Source: an uncultured Lachnospiraceae bacterium (lineage in GTDB: Bacteria > Bacillota > Clostridia > Lachnospirales > Lachnospiraceae). Taken from it: a stretch of 35,053 nucleotides of DNA. The first letter of the stretch is position 1. Each line of letters starts with the position of its first letter. Below the pieces are notes generated by a model. That model did not search any database, had not been told where the DNA came from, and was given only the letters and a program-made list of their open reading frames with translations. The DNA is taken from positions 1 through 35,053 of the forward strand of contig CAJUBR010000025.1 in NCBI GenBank assembly GCA_910584695.1. The letters are read 5' to 3'. Shown here piece after piece: positions 1-7,735 of the stretch. A program made the translations under genes and the position numbers.

Positions 1-103
1 CCATTTTTCAAGGCTTTCAAGTGTGTTTTTCTTAATTTAACTGTCAAACTTCCGTATCATAGAGGTATTGTGAATACCAAAACATAGCGAGAAGTATTGG
101 TAT

Positions 104-158
104 CGTTAACGCTTTATAAATACACGCATAGTTTACCATCAATAAAATTGGAAGTCAA
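104..158 (-). promoter_or_regulatory. Leftward promoter with a cre-like site just downstream
   Basis: On the minus strand TTGACT (158-153) and TAAACT (135-130) are separated by 17 bases, a good sigma-A promoter pointing off the left edge. Directly after the expected start point, 104-117 reads on the minus strand as ATAAAGCGTTAACG, which matches 11 of 14 positions of the CcpA cre consensus TGWAARCGYTWWCA. Its target gene would lie outside the window. The rest of 1-229 has a small GGTATT-AATACC hairpin at 64-78 and no supported gene. Confidence 0.4.
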
Positions 159-229
159 TGAAATATGAGTAAAAATAATAAAAAATTTTAGCAGATTTCA
201 GAGAATCAGCATTTATTGGATTAAACACA

Positions 230-258
230 TTGAATGCGTGAAAAATATATAGTATAAT
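230..258 (+). promoter_or_regulatory. Promoter of the GH25 lipoprotein gene
   Basis: TTGAAT (230-235), a 17-base spacer and a perfect TATAAT (253-258) precede the GH25 gene. The leader would be about 155 bases, with a CCTGCT/AGCAGG hairpin near 293-310 and one copy of a dispersed repeat at 321-395. Confidence 0.7.
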
Positions 259-320
259 AGGCATGTTAATATTTATAAGATACTTTAATATACCCTGCTG
301 CTGATAGCAGGATATTGATT

Positions 321-395
321 TCCGCGAGCAACGAGCAAAGTGGCTACTTGCAGACATTTGACGACTGCCGCGAGGTTGTTGACTTTTGCCGGATG
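321..395 (+). repeat. Dispersed palindromic repeat, copy A
   Basis: This leader segment is related to two other intergenic segments on the opposite strand. Positions 323-353 match the complement of 18665-18695 at 28 of 31 bases. Positions 355-375 match the complement of 1365-1385 at 19 of 21. The word TTGTTGACTT near 376-385 is also found in copy C. Copy A therefore looks like a mosaic of the B-type and C-type modules. No coding function is seen. An ORF start at 315 runs through it but has no ribosome binding site. Confidence 0.65.
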
Positions 396-419
396 ATTGA
401 GAAGATTGGAGCGTTACAA

Positions 420-1346
420 ATGAAAAAATATATGATCTTAGCAGCGTTTTTTATGTTTACGATAATGGCAGTGAGTGGATGCCAGAGAAGTTATTATGGA
501 AAAGGAAAGCCTTTTGGAATGGATACTGCAAAGCTTCCGGGATACAGCAACGATAATATCACAGCGTTAAGCACAGATAATTATGAACGTTTTATGCACG
601 CCAGCTACATTATTGTTACAGATAAGTTCGGAGAGGTGCATAAAATCAAAATCAGTGCCAATATTAAAAGGCATGAATGGGATTTTTCAAACCTTGATAG
701 CAGTGGAAAATTGAAGAATTATATTGCAGAGGATGGCTCCCAAAAGAAAGTAGGAATTGATGTTTCGGAACATCAGGGAGTAATTGATTGGAAAAAAGCA
801 TCAGGACAGATTGATTTTGCGTTTGTCCGTTTGGGATATCGAGGCTATACCAGTGGGAAAATGGTGGTAGATGCTTATTATTCAGCAAATATGGAAGGTG
901 CTGTTGAAAATAAGGTGCCAGTGGGTGTATATTTTTATTCACAGGCAGCAACCTATGAGGAGGGCGTAGAGGAGGCACAGTTTGTATTAAGCCGTTTAGG
1001 GGATTATCATTTGTCATATCCGATTGTGCTTGACAGGGAAGACCCGATGGCAGAGGATGCGAGAACCAATAACTTATCTGCCCAACAGCATACGCAGGCA
1101 GCACTTGGTTTTTTGGAAACGATTAAAGCATCCGGTCATCAGGCTATGATGTATACCAACCGGATGTACTATGCACTATATCTTGATCTGGAACAGATTT
1201 ACCAGTACCCGATCTGGTTTGCACAATATGCAGACGAACCGGATTGGCCCTATGAGTTTTCAATTTGGCAGCATACAGAGAGTGGAGAGATTTCCGGCAT
1301 CAATGGACCGGTTGACTTGAATATAGAGATGCTTTCACCGCAGTAG
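420..1346 (+). CDS. GH25 lysozyme-like lipoprotein
   Basis: A 308-residue predicted peptidoglycan N-acetylmuramidase anchored on the outer membrane face. Residues 1-20 are a lipoprotein signal peptide (MKKYMILAAF onward) ending in the lipobox VSGC, with Cys20 as the lipidated residue. After a roughly 100-residue stalk, the GH25 barrel begins at GIDVSEHQG and continues through VRLGYRGY, VGVYFYSQA, the catalytic region PIVLDRED (Asp-x-Glu), MYTN and the C-terminal SIWQH and GPVDLN. There is no separate wall-binding repeat domain. I chose the ATG at 420 because GGAG sits just upstream and it starts the signal peptide; a longer frame from 315 has neither. It is monocistronic, with its own promoter, and is flanked by inverted copies of an intergenic repeat. 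The family is recognised with confidence; the exact substrate is inferred. Confidence 0.88.
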   Translation: MKKYMILAAFFMFTIMAVSGCQRSYYGKGKPFGMDTAKLPGYSNDNITALSTDNYERFMHASYIIVTDKFGEVHKIKISANIKRHEWDFSNLDSSGKLKNYIAEDGSQKKVGIDVSEHQGVIDWKKASGQIDFAFVRLGYRGYTSGKMVVDAYYSANMEGAVENKVPVGVYFYSQAATYEEGVEEAQFVLSRLGDYHLSYPIVLDREDPMAEDARTNNLSAQQHTQAALGFLETIKASGHQAMMYTNRMYYALYLDLEQIYQYPIWFAQYADEPDWPYEFSIWQHTESGEISGINGPVDLNIEMLSPQ

Positions 1347-1347
1347 A

Positions 1348-1424
1348 GCTGCGGGGTATTTGACCCTCGCAGCATTCGTCAAATGGACATGTAAGCATGT
1401 CCACTTGACTCATTGCTCGCAGGA
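1348..1424. repeat. Dispersed palindromic repeat, copy B, with two hairpins
   Basis: Between the converging ends of the GH25 gene and hydG. The first hairpin pairs GCTGCGGGGT (1348-1357) with ACCC plus CGCAGC (1363-1373, one bulged T). The second pairs 1378-1391 with 1396-1409 (13 of 14 pairs, loop TAAG). It has no T-run on either side, so it is not a classical intrinsic terminator, though the hairpins may still help end transcripts. Part of it (1365-1385) is the inverted match of copy A. Confidence 0.65.
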
Positions 1425-1455
1425 ATAAATGTGGTTTGAATATAATGGCACTTGT

Positions 1456-2874
1456 TTAGAAACGGAAATCCCTTTTTCCGGAATGGATGTCATTTAGGTG
1501 TTCTTCCACAATATTACGGACTTTAGGATTTGGGATATTAAGAAGCTCTTTTTCGATTAATTGAAGTCCGATTTTGGCTGTTTCAGGCTGGGCATAATCT
1601 TCTAAATACTCTTTTAAAGTCATGAGGGCATTCGGGAGGCAACAGTTCTGGATTTGTCCGCTTTTGCAAAGGCTCATGAATCGGTCTCCAGTACGGCCCT
1701 CCCGGTAGCAGGCAGTACAGAAGCTGGGAATATAGTTCATTTCTATCAGCCACCTTACGACTTCGTCCAAAGTCCGGTTGTCATTAACATCAAATTGTTC
1801 AGAACGGGCATTTTCCGGTTCTGCTTCAAAGTATCCGCCTACAGAGGTTTTAGAGCCGCCACTAATTTGTGAAATACCCAGATGGAGAACCTTTTCACGA
1901 CAGGTCTGGTTTTCTCTTGTAGAAACGATCATGCCGGTATACGGAACTGCAATCCGGATGCAGGCTACAATCTTAGCAAACGTATCATCATCAATACCGT
2001 TGTCGAAAGAGGCTGCATCGATATCATCTGCATGACGGATCCGGGGAACGCTGATGGTGTGTGGACCAACGCCGTGAGTTGCCTCCAGATGTTCTGCATG
2101 CATTAATAAGCCTGCAAATTCATAACGATAAAGCTCCAGCCCAAATAGGACGCCAAGTCCTACATCATCGATTCCTCCCTCCATGGCACGGTCCATTGCC
2201 TCTGTATGATATGCATAATTATGTTTTGGTCCTGATGGGTGAAGTTTTTCGTAGCTTTCCTTGTGGTAAGTCTCTTGGAACAGAATATAGGTTCCGATGC
2301 CGGCAGCTTTCAGTTTCCGGTAATTTTCTACCGTGGTAGCAGCAATATTTACATTGACACGCCGGATATCCCCATTTTTATGATGAACAGAATAGATGGT
2401 ATGAATACATTCTAATATATATTCGATTGGATTATTTAACGGGTCTTCTCCGGCTTCAATAGCGAGCCGCTTATGTCCCATGTCCTGTAATGCGGTAACT
2501 TCTCTGCGTACTTCCTCCTGTGTCAGTTTCTTTCTGGCAATATGTTGATTTTTTATGTGATATGGGCAATATACACAGCCATTTATGCAGTAATTGGAAA
2601 GGTATAGTGGTGCAAACATCACAATGCGGTTGCCGTAAAAGTCTTTTTTGATCTGCTCTGCCAAGGAATAGATTTTTTCGTTGAGATGTTCATCTTCACA
2701 CATGAGAAGGACGGAAGCTTCTCTGTGGGAAAGTCCTTTTCTTTTCCTCGCTTTTTCAAGGATTTGCAGGATGAGTGCCTTATCATTTTTATGGGCATCG
2801 CTATAGGATAGGGTATCTATTATTTCACTGTGGTCAATAAATTCCTCTGCTTTTTGGGATGTTGGGTTATACAT
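1456..2874 (-). CDS. hydG: [FeFe]-hydrogenase maturase HydG (tyrosine lyase)
   Basis: A 472-residue radical SAM enzyme. The family cleaves tyrosine into p-cresol and dehydroglycine, which supplies the CO and CN ligands of the hydrogenase H-cluster. The CX3CX2C cluster motif CINGCVYC is at residues 96-103. The second, C-terminal cluster motif is CX2CX22C, with Cys386, Cys389 and Cys412. Length is normal for the family. I placed the start at 2874 because GAGG lies 7 bases upstream; an in-frame extension to 2928 would overlap hydE and has no binding site. It is the last gene of lysA-plsC-hydE-hydG, 31 bases after hydE. HydF and the hydrogenase itself are not in the window. Confidence 0.96.
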   Translation of the reverse strand: MYNPTSQKAEEFIDHSEIIDTLSYSDAHKNDKALILQILEKARKRKGLSHREASVLLMCEDEHLNEKIYSLAEQIKKDFYGNRIVMFAPLYLSNYCINGCVYCPYHIKNQHIARKKLTQEEVRREVTALQDMGHKRLAIEAGEDPLNNPIEYILECIHTIYSVHHKNGDIRRVNVNIAATTVENYRKLKAAGIGTYILFQETYHKESYEKLHPSGPKHNYAYHTEAMDRAMEGGIDDVGLGVLFGLELYRYEFAGLLMHAEHLEATHGVGPHTISVPRIRHADDIDAASFDNGIDDDTFAKIVACIRIAVPYTGMIVSTRENQTCREKVLHLGISQISGGSKTSVGGYFEAEPENARSEQFDVNDNRTLDEVVRWLIEMNYIPSFCTACYREGRTGDRFMSLCKSGQIQNCCLPNALMTLKEYLEDYAQPETAKIGLQLIEKELLNIPNPKVRNIVEEHLNDIHSGKRDFRF

Positions 2875-2905
2875 TTCTTTTCCTCTTTTCTTTTTAATAT
2901 ATTTC

Positions 2906-3958
2906 CTATAAGGAAGGACAATCGCCACGGTCGATCACGATTGTAAAATGGATTTTTTCCATGCGTTGTTTCATACATTGGATACATTGTGCAGATTCAT
3001 CACCAGTACAGATTTTGTTGTCATATAGGCTGTATTGTTTACGGATGGCAACAGGTGAAAGGTTCGGCATGACTACATTGGCACCGGCAAGAATCCCTAA
3101 TTCACGACCGTTGGGAGAGATTGTGCCAAGGGCTGTTGTGGCGGGAAGTAACAGGGTGGGCTGCATTAGCCTTAATATGCTGATGAGTAGTAAAGTATCT
3201 TCTAAGGTTCCGTTTTCTTTGTCTGAAAAAGGAGTATCAGTATGAGAAATAAATGGTCCGATGCCTATCATATGAGGCTTAAATTCCTGAATAAAAAGTA
3301 AGTCACTGGCAAGCATTTCAATTGTTTGGAATGGAGAGCCTACCATAAATCCACAGCCGGTTTGATATCCAAGATCCTTTAAGTTTTTTAGGCACTGCAT
3401 CCGGTTTTTATAGGACATCGAATCAGGATGTAGCATGTGATAATGTTTTTCGTCTGCGGTTTCGTGGCGGAGGAGATAACGGTCAGCTCCTGCTTTGAAA
3501 AATAGTTCATAACTATCCTTTGAATGTTCACCAAGTGAGAGTGTGATGGCACTGTCGGGATGGTTTTGGTGGATAGAGGAGATGATATCAGCCATTCGTT
3601 CATCTGTAAAATAAGGGTCTTCACCACTTTGCAGGACAAAGGTGCGAAAGCCTAGAAGATATCCCTGTTCACAGCAGGAGAGGATTTCCTCTTTTGTCAA
3701 CCGGTAGCGTTTGACATTGTGATTACTATTACGGATACCGCAGTAAAGACAGTCATTTTTGCAGTAGTTTGAAAATTCTATTAAACCACGAATGTAGATG
3801 CGGTTTCCAAAATATCTGCGTCTTACCTGATCTGCCTCTTTTGACAGAATATCCCGTAGTTGTGGAGAATTTCCTTCTAATAAAGCCACAAACTCATCCT
3901 GAGTCAGTGGCTTTTGATCTGTTAATTTTTGGATACTATTGGTTAAAGTTATGTTCAT
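2906..3958 (-). CDS. hydE: [FeFe]-hydrogenase maturase HydE
   Basis: A 350-residue radical SAM protein of the HydE/BioB-like group, required for building the H-cluster and its dithiomethylamine bridge. The SAM cluster motif CKNDCLYC lies at residues 66-73. The optional second cluster ligands known from Thermotoga HydE are kept: Cys317, Cys325 and Cys328 in CX7CX2C spacing. The start overlaps the end of plsC by 23 bases, and the best Shine-Dalgarno (AAAGG) is about 14 bases upstream, too far for strong independent initiation. Translation is therefore likely coupled to plsC. hydG follows at once. Family assignment is firm. Confidence 0.95.
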   Translation of the reverse strand: MNITLTNSIQKLTDQKPLTQDEFVALLEGNSPQLRDILSKEADQVRRRYFGNRIYIRGLIEFSNYCKNDCLYCGIRNSNHNVKRYRLTKEEILSCCEQGYLLGFRTFVLQSGEDPYFTDERMADIISSIHQNHPDSAITLSLGEHSKDSYELFFKAGADRYLLRHETADEKHYHMLHPDSMSYKNRMQCLKNLKDLGYQTGCGFMVGSPFQTIEMLASDLLFIQEFKPHMIGIGPFISHTDTPFSDKENGTLEDTLLLISILRLMQPTLLLPATTALGTISPNGRELGILAGANVVMPNLSPVAIRKQYSLYDNKICTGDESAQCIQCMKQRMEKIHFTIVIDRGDCPSL

Positions 3959-4697
3959 TTTCTTTTATTACCTTTTCGATCCTGTCCTTTACCGTGATTG
4001 CAATTTCCGCTGTTTTCATGCCGGCGTATTCCTCGTATGGAATAGGTGGAAGAAAGTGGAATTGGACATCTACCTGTTTGATAGAGTTGGTGTCAAACGG
4101 AAGGTAAGAGTCAATGATTGCAACCGGTACAATCGGGCATTTAGCTTTTGTGGCAGCTTTAAAACTTCCGCTCTTAAAATCTCCTAATTGATTGCCATTT
4201 TTAGAACGAGTACCTTCAGGAAATATTACAAAATTACGGCCTTCTTTTACTTCCTTTGCGGTTTCATTAATGATCTGAAGTCCCTGTTTCACATCCTCCC
4301 GATCCATAAATAAGCCGCCCATTGTCTGGACAAGCTGGCGAAGGCAGAAAATATCATAGGCTTCTTTTTTAATTACCACACCAAAAGGTGCTTTGTGAAG
4401 GTAGACAAGCCCCATAACATCAAAGAGTCCCTGATGATTTGGATACATGATGTAACCTGATTTTTTTGGAAGATTTTCAAGACCATACCCGTGTACGGTA
4501 ATGTTTCCGCTATTGCAGCCACGATATCCTATTTGGCGTATCAGGGAATATTTTTTCTCTTCACTGACTTTTTCGGATTTAGCATATCGCATCAGCAATA
4601 TAAACAGATAGGGAAGAATAAAAAAATTCCGAAGGAGCATCAGGGATAAACGCTTCATCATCTTGGACATTTTGGATAGTGTACCCGTTTTACTCAT
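3936..4697 (-). CDS. plsC: 1-acyl-sn-glycerol-3-phosphate acyltransferase
   Basis: A 253-residue membrane-bound acyltransferase of the PlsC family, which adds the second acyl chain to lysophosphatidate in phospholipid synthesis. A hydrophobic N-terminal segment spans about residues 17-37. The catalytic HX4D motif appears as NHQGLFD, and the glycerol-phosphate binding motif as FPEGTRS. The start at 4697 has AGGAGG overlapping the TAG stop of lysA; only 9 bases separate the genes. It sits between lysA and the hydrogenase maturases in one leftward transcription unit, an association with no obvious biochemical reason. Confidence 0.92.
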   Translation of the reverse strand: MSKTGTLSKMSKMMKRLSLMLLRNFFILPYLFILLMRYAKSEKVSEEKKYSLIRQIGYRGCNSGNITVHGYGLENLPKKSGYIMYPNHQGLFDVMGLVYLHKAPFGVVIKKEAYDIFCLRQLVQTMGGLFMDREDVKQGLQIINETAKEVKEGRNFVIFPEGTRSKNGNQLGDFKSGSFKAATKAKCPIVPVAIIDSYLPFDTNSIKQVDVQFHFLPPIPYEEYAGMKTAEIAITVKDRIEKVIKENEHNFNQ

Positions 4698-4706
4698 AAT
4701 ATCCTC

Positions 4707-5963
4707 CTAAAGATCGATATCCCAAAAACCGTCTAATGTTGCAAAATAATCTTCCGGTGTTTCTGCACGGCGGATCATAACAGTGCTTCCGTCTTCACGC
4801 AGAAGGATTTCGGAGGATTTTAATTTGCCATTATAGTTATATCCCATTGCGAAGCCGTGTGCACCGGCATCGTGAATTACAAGAAGGTCACCCATGTCAA
4901 TTTTAGGGAGCTTACGGTCAATTGCAAACTTATCATTGTTCTCACAAAGAGAACCTGTAATATCATATACATGGTCAGCAGGTTCATTTTCTTTTCCCAT
5001 TACTGTAATATGATGATAGGCTCCATACATGGCAGGACGCATTAAATTGACGGCACAGGCATCTACACCGATGTATTCTTTGTGAGTATGTTTTTCGTGA
5101 ATTGCTTTTGTTATAAGGTGACCATATGGAGCAAGCATAAAGCGTCCAAGCTCTGTATAAATAGCAACATCTCCCATTCCTGCTGGTATAAGTACTTCGT
5201 CATATGCTTTTCTGACACCCTCACCGATAGTAAGAATATCATTTGGCTCTTTGTCCGGTGTATAAGGAATTCCGATACCGCCGGACAGATTGATGAAGGT
5301 AATGTGTGCACCAGTTTCCTTCTTTAATTTCACAGCGGTCTCGAATAAAATTTTTGCAAGAGTTGGATAGTATTCATTAGTTACGGTATTACTTGCCAAA
5401 AACGCATGGATACCAAATTCTTCAGCACCAAGTTCCATAAGTCTTTTATAGGCTTCTGCCATCTGAGGTTTCGTCATACCATATTTGGCATCACCAGGAT
5501 TGTCCATGATCGTGTTGGCAATTGCAAATTTTCCGCCGGGATTAAAACGGCAGGAAATTCTTTTTGGAATACCGGCAGCTTTGTTTAAGAAGTCAATATG
5601 TGTAATATCATCTAAGTTGATGGTCGCACCTAGGTCAGCCGCAAGCTTGAATTCTTCCTTAGGAGTATCATTGGAAGAAAACATAATATCGGTTCCCTTA
5701 AATCCACATTTATCAGACATTAACAGTTCTGTATAAGAAGAACAGTCTGTTCCGCAGCCCTCATCCTGTAAAATCTTTAAAATAGTAGGATTAGGAGTGG
5801 CCTTTACTGCAAAGTATTCTTTAAAGCCTTTATTCCATGAAAAGGCCTGTTTTAATTTTCTTGCATTTTCACGAATTCCTTTTTCGTCATAAAGATGGAA
5901 AGGAGTTGGATATTGGCTGCAAATCTTATCAAGCTGTTCTTTTGTTACAAATGGTGTCTTCAT
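4707..5963 (-). CDS. lysA: Diaminopimelate decarboxylase family enzyme
   Basis: A 418-residue PLP fold-III decarboxylase. The expected reaction is meso-diaminopimelate to lysine and CO2. The PLP lysine is Lys54 in FAVKATPNP. Other family marks are the glycine-rich NLSGGIGIPY, the LGRFMLAPYG segment, and the C-terminal GSLCENNDKF and AGAHGFAMGYNY segments near the dimer active site. I chose the ATG at 5963 (MKTPFV), which fits the family start and has AAAGGA upstream. An alternative ATG at 5987 also has an AGGA at good spacing and would add eight residues. It leads the lysA-plsC-hydE-hydG unit. A carboxynorspermidine decarboxylase is a less likely reading, since no spermidine genes are adjacent. 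Confidence 0.88.
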   Translation of the reverse strand: MKTPFVTKEQLDKICSQYPTPFHLYDEKGIRENARKLKQAFSWNKGFKEYFAVKATPNPTILKILQDEGCGTDCSSYTELLMSDKCGFKGTDIMFSSNDTPKEEFKLAADLGATINLDDITHIDFLNKAAGIPKRISCRFNPGGKFAIANTIMDNPGDAKYGMTKPQMAEAYKRLMELGAEEFGIHAFLASNTVTNEYYPTLAKILFETAVKLKKETGAHITFINLSGGIGIPYTPDKEPNDILTIGEGVRKAYDEVLIPAGMGDVAIYTELGRFMLAPYGHLITKAIHEKHTHKEYIGVDACAVNLMRPAMYGAYHHITVMGKENEPADHVYDITGSLCENNDKFAIDRKLPKIDMGDLLVIHDAGAHGFAMGYNYNGKLKSSEILLREDGSTVMIRRAETPEDYFATLDGFWDIDL

Positions 5964-6009
5964 AAATGTATATTCCTTTCTTATCATAATATTCCTTTTA
6001 TTCATAAGA

Positions 6010-6061
6010 GCATGCAAAGCATGCCTATATAATATAGTAGTGTTTTTTCCCTGTTTGTCAA
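6010..6061 (-). promoter_or_regulatory. Promoter and leader hairpin of the lysA-hydG unit
   Basis: On the minus strand a perfect TTGACA (6061-6056) is followed by either TACTAT (6039-6034, 16-base spacer) or TATATT (6036-6031, 19-base spacer). Just downstream, GCATGC-TTT-GCATGC forms a six-pair hairpin (6024-6010). The leader is too short for a lysine riboswitch. Confidence 0.65.
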
Positions 6062-6084
6062 GAAAAAATCATATAGAATGATAA

Positions 6085-6244
6085 GAAATTAGTAACTATT
6101 CAGCTTTCGGCTTCATAGTTACGGAATCCGGCTCATTTAAAGTTTGCCTTCGGCAAAGAGCCGGATTCCCGCTTGGCAGAATATACACATTCTTACGGAC
6201 TTTGCAGCAAGTGCAAAGTCCTAGGCTGAACTGTTACAGAAATT
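6085..6244. repeat. Multi-hairpin intergenic element bounded by an inverted repeat
   Basis: Ends are imperfect inverted repeats: 6092-6104 (GTAACTATTCAGC) pairs with 6225-6237 at 11 of 13 positions. Inside are a 12-pair perfect stem (6123-6134 with 6158-6169) carrying an inner 6-pair stem TTTGCC/GGCAAA, and a 10-pair perfect stem (6197-6206 with 6212-6221, loop GCAAG). The left end can alternatively fold on itself, GTAACTA (6092-6098) with TAGTTAC (6115-6121). No ORF and no T-run. It looks like a MITE-like or structured-RNA repeat; its function is unknown. Confidence 0.6.
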
Positions 6245-6276
6245 ATTCATTTTAAAGCCTTCCGGGGTGTAGACCA

Positions 6277-6984
6277 TTATCCAAGTAAATCCTTGTCCAC
6301 TGCATGATCCATTTTTTGAAAGACGTGGAAGTTGCCCTGCTTATCACAGACTGCAAGAAAAACATCTTCCAGCTTTTTGATATTTTGTCCTTCTAACTGC
6401 TGGTCAAGCCAGTTCCGGTCTTTTCCTGCATGTTTTAGATTATACTCCATAACTTTTCCGTCCACTACGACATTTGCAAAGATTTCTTCCTGAGTCGGAG
6501 TAATGCCTAAATCCTTTGGTGTAGCGGGACGGTCTTCTGTTACTGGGAGAAAACTGATCTTGCCATTTGGCTCTAGGATTGCACTTTCAATCTGTGACAG
6601 ATCAAAATATCCGTTCACACGGCATTCCACAAGAAATTCATCGATATCCATTTTTGCCTTTTTAAGATTCTCATTATAGATGCTTCCATTTTGATAGATC
6701 ATGATAGCTTTGCCATTGACTAAACGTCTAAATGGGATGGATTTTTGTGAAATCTTTGCAACAATAATAACAAAGGCAGCATATACGATCATAGCAAGCA
6801 GTGGTTTTAGATAATTTCCTTCTAAGTCAATTGCCATTTCGGCTGCAATAGAGCCAATGGTAATACTGTTAATATAATCGAACATACTAAGCTGGGAAAT
6901 CTGACGGTATCCCATCAGTTTAGTAAGAATAAGTAATATAATGACAGAAAATAGGGATTGATAAAAAACTGTAAAATATTCCAA
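6277..6984 (-). CDS. DUF421/YetF-family membrane protein
   Basis: A 235-residue protein with hydrophobic segments at about residues 5-25, 38-50 and 60-80, followed by a soluble domain. The layout and the segments KLMGYRQISQLSMFDY and NGKAIMIYQNG are typical of the DUF421 (YetF/YcaP) family, whose function is not settled. The start codon is TTG at 6984, supported by GGAGG 9 bases upstream; no ATG fits. It has its own divergent promoter and no operon partner. The C-terminal roughly 80 residues lie beyond the most conserved part and are family-typical in length. Family call good, function unassigned. Confidence 0.82.
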   Translation of the reverse strand: MEYFTVFYQSLFSVIILLILTKLMGYRQISQLSMFDYINSITIGSIAAEMAIDLEGNYLKPLLAMIVYAAFVIIVAKISQKSIPFRRLVNGKAIMIYQNGSIYNENLKKAKMDIDEFLVECRVNGYFDLSQIESAILEPNGKISFLPVTEDRPATPKDLGITPTQEEIFANVVVDGKVMEYNLKHAGKDRNWLDQQLEGQNIKKLEDVFLAVCDKQGNFHVFQKMDHAVDKDLLG

Positions 6985-7002
6985 AACGTTGTACCTCCAA
7001 AA

Positions 7003-7049
7003 AATGATATGGTTTAGTATGGCAAATTATCAAAAAAATATGCTATACT
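7003..7049. promoter_or_regulatory. Divergent promoter region
   Basis: For the minus-strand DUF421 gene, TTGATA and TATCAT are separated by 18 bases within about 7003-7032. For the plus-strand gene at 7074 a TATACT -10 box (7044-7049) is clear but its -35 box is poor. Both genes would then have short leaders. Confidence 0.4.
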
Positions 7050-7073
7050 GAAAAGAAAGATGAGGATAATAAA

Positions 7074-7721
7074 ATGAAAAAAATACAGGATTTTTTTAAA
7101 ATTACATATAAAGAGGTAGAATTAGATTCTTTTATGGAACGATATCATTTTGAGAAGAAGGATAGAATGCTGCTGGATGCAGAGTACCGTATTTTGTCAG
7201 AGTTGGTTGAAGCAGAAGTGGCAATTTTATTAAAGAAAGAACAGGCAGTCTGTGCTGTCACACTGGGAAAACGATATGATGAATTGATGAACCTGACTGC
7301 CGGTGCAGGACATCTTTTACTTTCTTATAGTCTGGAATGCTTTAGTCTGGAATTTTTATCCCAGGCATATGAAAAAGTAAACGAAGCCGTTTTTTTTGAA
7401 ACGAGGAAATGGCTTTCAGAGTATCATTTTCTTGGAGATGATAATATAGAGGAGTTAAAAGCTTGTCTGGCTTTATTTGATCGTTTGCCGGTAACGTGGG
7501 AAAAGGGTATGCTTCATCCGTTAAACAGTGTGGTATTTACGGCTGAATATAAGGATAGGAGGGAGGAGAGTGGATGCCATAGATGTGAAAAGTGTAAAAA
7601 TACCACCTGTAGTTTTAGAAAAACAGAGAATAAGCCGGCACAGAATGCGGATACTAAAACGGCGGGAATGCAGGTATATTCCTATGGAATCTCGCAGATA
7701 TTAGGAAAAGGGAGGAAATGA
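7074..7721 (+). CDS. Degenerate MetH-activation-like (B12-dependent) protein
   Basis: A 215-residue protein that I place, with caution, near the vitamin B12-dependent methionine synthase activation domain proteins of Clostridia. Supporting features are the order of a VTLGKRYD segment (62-69), a helical middle, an MLHPLNSVV segment (146-154) resembling the family's MMPSKSV, and a C-terminal Cys cluster CX2CX2CX4CxFR (Cys168, 171, 174, 179). The AdoMet-binding RxSPGYG stretch of true reactivation domains is not recognisable; only S-E-Y-H stands at that place (115-118). It may therefore be a diverged accessory or regulatory relative. GAGGA lies 7 bases before the ATG. It is transcribed alone, before the ptsH promoter. 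Confidence 0.5.
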   Translation: MKKIQDFFKITYKEVELDSFMERYHFEKKDRMLLDAEYRILSELVEAEVAILLKKEQAVCAVTLGKRYDELMNLTAGAGHLLLSYSLECFSLEFLSQAYEKVNEAVFFETRKWLSEYHFLGDDNIEELKACLALFDRLPVTWEKGMLHPLNSVVFTAEYKDRREESGCHRCEKCKNTTCSFRKTENKPAQNADTKTAGMQVYSYGISQILGKGRK

Positions 7722-7735
7722 TAAAGAAGGCTTGA

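Noticed and set aside
1..87. Frame open at the left edge on the plus strand (28 codons, stop at 85-87), possibly the tail of an upstream protein.
   Set aside because: Too short to identify, and the region also carries a leftward promoter and a cre-like site; coding cannot be shown.
139..357. 72-codon minus-strand ORF in the GH25 leader.
   Set aside because: It crosses a promoter and a repeat, has no ribosome binding site and no recognisable protein.
315..419. N-terminal extension of the GH25 protein.
   Set aside because: It would bury the lipoprotein signal peptide and be translated from a repeat; the ATG at 420 is better supported.
5964..6084. Lysine riboswitch upstream of lysA.
   Set aside because: The leader between promoter and start is only about 60 bases and contains just one short hairpin.
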